Shown: one piece after another, positions 46,701 to 50,003 of the stretch
How the letters are laid out: the number at the start of each line of letters is the position of its first letter
Numbering within the stretch: position 1 is the first letter of the stretch
Assembly: GCA_963923035.1 (NCBI GenBank)
Contig: CAWUKT010000052.1
Location: 1-50,003, forward strand
Direction of reading: 5' to 3'
Length of the DNA stretch: 50,003 nt
Source: CAWUKT01 sp963923035
GTDB lineage: Bacteria > Bacteroidota > Bacteroidia > J057 > JADKCL01
Translations under genes and position numbers: made by a program
Notes under the pieces: model-generated
Seen by the model: only the letters and a program-made list of their open reading frames with translations
Told to the model about the DNA's origin: nothing
Database searches by the model: none

Positions 46701-49694
46701 ATCTTCAATGGCGTTAAGAATGCCATTCAATTCATCGCCACCAATGATGTTGCAGGGGCAAAGGGAGCCGTCACCACTGCCATCAACAACATCGCCACCG
46801 CCATCATCTCGTTCGTTGCCGACGTAGGATTGGGCGTTAAGATAGGAGTGAAGGTCAGTGGAATGGTCGGGAAGATCATGGAGAAGTTCCAGAAGATCAT
46901 CGACAAGGTCGTCGACAAAATCCAGGCGGCGTTGGAGAAGTTCATGAATGCGGTGAAAAAGACGATGGGCAAATCCAAGTCCAAGCGGAAGAAAAAGCCC
47001 GGGGAGGAGGGAGAAGAAACCACGTATGATTTCCCGGCGGGCGTCACCAAGGACAATATCAAATCCAAGATCAATGAGCTCAAAGGAGACGTGAGGACCG
47101 AGAGCAACGAGGATACGCATCTGCCCGGAAAAAGCGATGTGCCGGATTACAAGATGGACACGACCGATCCCATCAAAAATGACATCAAGACCTACAAGGT
47201 CCTCAAGGCCCTCAAAGAAGCGTATACCGAGGCCGATGCTTATACCAAGCACGCTGAAGGCGATCACTCCATGACCAAGGAAGAAGCCGACGGAATCGCC
47301 CTGCGGATCCAGAATCGGCACAATGTCCTCAAGTACTTCAAGGCCGTCATGCCTGACAAGGCCCAGGGTACCAAGGGAACCACCCCGGACGGCGAAGAAT
47401 ACCTCTATTGGGAGTGGAAGGCCAGCCCGACCCGCTGGCGGGCCGCCGCCCGCCATGAGCGGCAAGAAGACGAGTTCCGCCGCGTAGAATACGAGTCCGG
47501 CGTCCATTTGGGCATCCAGCTCTTCTTCGATGCCCAACGCAAAATCGAATCCATCCAGGTGGCCGGCCGCCCCGAACCCACCTTCGGCAACTCGATGGGC
47601 GACCATACGACGGCCTTCATCGTGCACGTGGAGGGCGTCCGCAACGGCCTTATCGGCAAGCCGCTCAGCGGAGCATTCGCCGAAATGCGGCGGCTCCAGA
47701 CCGCGATTACCCAGTTGCCGGGCTATGCCCTAAAGCCAGATTTGCCCGAAGCCCATAGAAACAAGTTGCAGGAGCAAGAGGATATTATGTCCGGAGTAGC
47801 CAATTCCGATAGCAGTTCTACCGATGAGAATGTGCTGACGACCAAGCTCCAGACCATGATCCGGGCCTACCTCGAAGCCAGAGAACTGGTCCCCTTATCG
47901 ACCATGAATATCCGGGGGAAAAGTGCCACCGGAGGCAGTGGGCACGGTGAGAGCAGCGCCATTGCCGTCCTCCGGGACTATGGCAAGGCCAACGGCCCTT
48001 CCGACAACGATGTGGTCCTGGCCATTGAGAAGCTATTCGATCTCAAGTCCACATCCCTGGTATTGGTAGAGACCAATTCGGCCCGGCGGGACAGCATGGC
48101 CCCGGGAAGCGGGGGCACGAAGCCCGATGGCAGCGCTTACACCCCGCAAGAATTGTTGGTCATGGCCTGGCACCAGCACCTCGATTCCATTGCCAACAGT
48201 TATCCCAACCTCATTTCATTTACGGGGGCCCCAGGTGCGACTAATCATGACTTCAGAAATAAATATGGAGACATGTCCAATTTGAGTCCCCTGATCTCTG
48301 CGGCTGAGAATGACATTGCATGGCATGGCAACCGATGCAAGAGCCGAATCGAAACACTTGATACGACCTTCAGCAGTACGATGGTCAATTTGAGTAAGGG
48401 GGTATTAAATAAACTAAGGATTGCAGCGGCACAATGGGAGGCAGAAAAAGAAAGTTTCTTACCATCATTCCGTTACAACCCAAAGGCCCTTGTTACATTC
48501 GTTAAGAATCGTCCCTACTTCTTTGGTGTCACCGGTAAGGATGGATTTGCGACGATGCAGAAGGAAATGCTGTATGTCGAGGAGTCCCTTGAAGAAGTCG
48601 AACTCTCTATCAGGATCCTGGAGGGCTTGGGGGATGCGAGCTCGTCGCCCAACTATGCCAATCTGCTGAATCTCAAATCATATCTTGAGAATAAATACGA
48701 GGTTTTCCTGGCGAAGTACCGCGATAAATTTGAGTTTGAAGGTCAGGATGCTCCAATGGATATCGGTGAGGACAGTGTGGATTGGAACAATGTAAACGAC
48801 CTGGAGAAGGCACGGAAGGATGAGCTGGGAGATCCAATTGAGTACACGGGGGGCTCTGAAAAAACGGATTTGGAGACCTTCAGAAACACCTTCGGTATCC
48901 AGCTGGTGCTGGGAGATACTGGCAAGATCGAGCGGGTCATCACCGATGGCCGGACGGGCTCTCCCTTCGCGAATACCATGGGGGCGCATACGATTGCCTG
49001 GACGTTGCACATTTCCCATGTCAAATCTCTCATTTTGAAAAAGACGGTTCGGAATGCCTTCACCAGTATCGCTACTGAGTTCAAAGATTTTGTATTCGAC
49101 CTGGAGACTACCCTGACCGCTAAAACTGCCGGAAGCGCCACTCTTAGAAACAAAAGAAATGAACTAAGAGGTGAGATCAATAGGTTGGTACGAGGGAATG
49201 CGAACGTTGGTACTTTGCAGGAATTGATCGCCAATTTGCTCGCCTTTACGAACTATATCCCTGGAATTACTAAAAATAAAGACAATACCGATGGCCACGG
49301 GGAAGCGGAAGCAAAACGGAAACTGGAAGAGTTCGAAGAGAATATGTGGAACCGGGTTCCGGAAACAACGTCCACGCTGAAGGAAAGCGATATGGTGGAC
49401 CGGATCAAATCCCGGTATCCCAACGACAATAACCTGAAGGACAAGGCAGTTTACCTTGCGAATGCGGTTAAAGTCCTGCGGGATACCACCGGGAGAAACT
49501 ACATCGAAATTCAGTACCAGATGGTCGAGAATACCTATCCCTGGTCGTACTTCACGATCCAGATGGGCAGGTTCAAGTTTTCCGGGGAAAATGATTTGAA
49601 GTCTGTACCCGCCGATCCGCATGCCAGTGAGCTGTTTTCGAATAAGCGCCCGGCTGAGGACGATGGAGGCAACCCCTCCAAGCGAACTTCTTGA
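43749..49694 (+). CDS. giant multidomain protein, candidate injected effector or polymorphic toxin, 1981 aa
   Basis: No signal peptide. Residues 1-160 are Gly/Pro/Gln-rich and disordered-looking (PPVQQRS, PPVQRQVQ). About 190-500 is coiled and charged. VQPKMANDAPIQAKF (about 520-535) with VVQRG resembles spacer text of large Bacteroidota proteins linked to contractile injection systems (recollection, not verified); the HELTH metallopeptidase motif of DUF4157 is absent. Long amphipathic or hydrophobic helices span about 677-745 and 945-1070, with a basic patch KSKSKRKKKP near 1075. A module then occurs twice: GIQLFF (1255), MGDHTTAF (1283), GHGE (1398); and GIQLVL (1716), MGAHTIAW (1744), GHGE (1849). 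The conserved His, Thr and Glu could be catalytic, unproven. It is monocistronic and followed at once by a tandem array. Confidence 0.85.
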   Translation: MENQQSSTEHSSPAKEESGNAFGGHPLASGGFADGGDAPSLPPPALNLGGGTAGPVQLSRDPGANLQPPVQQRSQAPSIPRTPSGPPVQRQVQSHEVSYSENGEIQDNSPGGGWSPPQQQDEGYFPESGDNEFPETYDAPNADLEFFGVSVPRIAPSHTLSPFPVAKRIAMNSGVNTLKTNQGTTTKDADGKLEEAREAVKDPVHEGRKQVAKGKVDHGKNNPATEIDPGGINENVKSKISDIERSIDGFNGNESDIRDYFANAATTKLGEMKGQATTNIEQGRGELKDDVDVKEESTYQHLNQQGGSLPSEIEAAQTTEAIQAGEGAFPEAVDGNADMGGLLEAVETHYNAEMAEEGHFGGEGEGAEIPGLEENPDYQELKRKIQEANLGTITAAVEPKKGELVTTLDQVETDHKAEMDVIREDKLTVAKEKQAEVKSQIELEKARVADAVNIRFDQVKTFVDDKMAEVDGIVNGTIATNYPSSLSNCNVNGYSNAMDWAISMFYTDANLDQPASTETVQPKMANDAPIQAKFGAGTVVQRGFWSDFLNIVGGAGSQDPGGTQSGNSLEQFLIPTARSNFGERMDAIVTHYTGIIDRGIKDCNEAIRVAQGEIQTIIDNSTLGEEDKSEIEVPLDELRAEVNDEGTLMKDEMIAEKEAKVAEIDEVVASLMVNPLKDLAMAVLSALGEGALWLLELFFKAIGVDFGPVKEFLESVASAIINDPLGFVRTLVLVLKESFVEYFENIGQNLQTIISNWLLGDDQDFDNTGMEQVTFPDGSAESWINFLMGPAGLEGLQSQLIPEGAEIPGGHSVNISNILEGLKTGGFSGMWTSLQAELQNIPIAGEWVGGGQEADGEVKTDAEVLEEFQSSDMTWENLLTQITEMGVGGDFSPADLEEAGAIFKELTEPNIDAFLQRFSGEMGLDFNDPMQFVIDGLKDWIQNDLVQIVPSVLIQFAGGGIGKIFKAIYDTIMWVIENQNLLAGIFNGVKNAIQFIATNDVAGAKGAVTTAINNIATAIISFVADVGLGVKIGVKVSGMVGKIMEKFQKIIDKVVDKIQAALEKFMNAVKKTMGKSKSKRKKKPGEEGEETTYDFPAGVTKDNIKSKINELKGDVRTESNEDTHLPGKSDVPDYKMDTTDPIKNDIKTYKVLKALKEAYTEADAYTKHAEGDHSMTKEEADGIALRIQNRHNVLKYFKAVMPDKAQGTKGTTPDGEEYLYWEWKASPTRWRAAARHERQEDEFRRVEYESGVHLGIQLFFDAQRKIESIQVAGRPEPTFGNSMGDHTTAFIVHVEGVRNGLIGKPLSGAFAEMRRLQTAITQLPGYALKPDLPEAHRNKLQEQEDIMSGVANSDSSSTDENVLTTKLQTMIRAYLEARELVPLSTMNIRGKSATGGSGHGESSAIAVLRDYGKANGPSDNDVVLAIEKLFDLKSTSLVLVETNSARRDSMAPGSGGTKPDGSAYTPQELLVMAWHQHLDSIANSYPNLISFTGAPGATNHDFRNKYGDMSNLSPLISAAENDIAWHGNRCKSRIETLDTTFSSTMVNLSKGVLNKLRIAAAQWEAEKESFLPSFRYNPKALVTFVKNRPYFFGVTGKDGFATMQKEMLYVEESLEEVELSIRILEGLGDASSSPNYANLLNLKSYLENKYEVFLAKYRDKFEFEGQDAPMDIGEDSVDWNNVNDLEKARKDELGDPIEYTGGSEKTDLETFRNTFGIQLVLGDTGKIERVITDGRTGSPFANTMGAHTIAWTLHISHVKSLILKKTVRNAFTSIATEFKDFVFDLETTLTAKTAGSATLRNKRNELRGEINRLVRGNANVGTLQELIANLLAFTNYIPGITKNKDNTDGHGEAEAKRKLEEFEENMWNRVPETTSTLKESDMVDRIKSRYPNDNNLKDKAVYLANAVKVLRDTTGRNYIEIQYQMVENTYPWSYFTIQMGRFKFSGENDLKSVPADPHASELFSNKRPAEDDGGNPSKRTS

Positions 49695-49746
49695 AACAAG
49701 ACGGGGGGCCAACTTGGTTCCCCGGCTAGGAGGGGGAGACTATATC

Positions 49747-50003
49747 GGTTGGTCATAGTATAACCTAGGTTGGTCTGGGAGTAACCCACTGAGGTCCCAG
49801 ACCAACCGCGGTTACTCCCGATACAACCCACTGAGGTCCCAGACCAACCGCGGTTACTCCCGATGCAACCCACTGAGGTCCCGGACCAACCGCGGTTGCT
49901 CCCAGCACAACCCACTGAGGTCCCGGACCAACCGCGGTTGCTCCCAGCACAACCCACTGAGGTCCCAGACCAACCGCGGTTACTCCCGATGCAACCCACT
50001 GAG
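49747..50003. repeat. 21/42-bp tandem array running off the window end
   Basis: It begins with two 21-bp units at 49747 and 49768, both starting GGTTGGTC and ending AACC. From 49785 a 42-bp unit repeats (CCCACTGAGGTCCC at 49785, 49827, 49869, 49911, 49953 and 49995). Each 42-mer splits into two 21-base halves. The palindrome AACCGCGGTT occurs in every unit (49804, 49846, 49888, 49930, 49972). Units differ by a few bases, such as TACTCCCGAT against TGCTCCCAGC. Frames stay open on both strands; on minus one gives 14-residue units with SNRGWSGTSVG. The array starts 53 bases after the stop of the giant gene and continues beyond base 50003. Confidence 0.95.

Noticed and set aside
49535..49999. Minus-strand frame reading the end array and running 160 bases into the giant gene
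   Set aside because: It has only a GTG start inside the array at the window edge and ends antisense to a solid gene. The array may belong to a real gene beyond the window, but this cannot be judged here.
49785..50003. Possible CRISPR array at the window end
   Set aside because: The 42-bp units are near identical over their full length, without spacers.

Overview
The window looks like chromosomal DNA of a Bacteroidota member, most likely from the Saprospiria/Lewinella-like side of the phylum (inference). Two very large secreted proteins end in type IX secretion (T9SS) sorting domains. LytS/LytTR two-component genes, a five-repeat DUF349 protein and a SpoIIM/RDD/DUF4129/DUF4350/MoxR/DUF58 membrane cluster are all typical of this phylum. 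Base composition is fairly GC-rich, so many long antisense frames stay open; these are treated as shadows.

Left part (1-13.4 kb): a truncated isoaspartyl peptidase/asparaginase and a DEAD-box RNA helicase, both on minus. Next is an accessory-looking RHS locus: an unknown 323-aa gene on minus, and divergently an unknown 408-aa gene, a 1678-aa RHS/YD-repeat protein with its own C-terminal tip, a strong terminator and a 194-aa one-helix membrane protein. After that come, on minus, a 197-aa protein with a nucleotidyltransferase-like signature, a phospholipase D-like protein, and directly upstream a heptapeptide-repeat ORF whose stop overlaps the PLD start (ATGA). That ORF is built from a 21-bp tandem array.

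Middle part (13.6-33.8 kb): the DUF349 protein, then a minus-strand block reading LytS-type kinase, LytTR regulator, TolC-like channel, lipoprotein adaptor, FtsX/MacB-like permease and LolD-like ATPase. This is a self-contained regulated tripartite ABC exporter. Two giant T9SS surface proteins follow on plus (GEVED/Ig-like/PKD; and a duplicated beta-helix with Ig-like/PKD). Then come a geranylgeranyl-reductase-like flavoprotein, a DUF1684 protein, and a convergent MerR regulator with both cobalamin-binding signatures of CarH/LitR photoreceptors.

Right part (34-43.3 kb): a HAD hydrolase and an RDD membrane protein on minus diverge from a tightly overlapping plus operon: SpoIIM-like, multi-TM protein, DUF4129-like, DUF4350-like, MoxR ATPase, DUF58. 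Then on minus a small four-cysteine protein, an arylamine N-acetyltransferase and a duplicated NTF2/SnoaL-like protein.

Far right (43.7-50 kb): one 1981-aa protein without a signal peptide, with a Pro/Gln-rich leader, coiled and amphipathic helices, and a C-terminal module that occurs twice (MGxHT ... GHGE). It resembles cargo or effectors of contractile injection systems or polymorphic toxins (inference). A second 21/42-bp tandem array begins right after its stop and runs off the window end. The most unusual items are this giant protein, the two 21-bp-period arrays, the PLD-coupled heptad ORF and the RHS locus.
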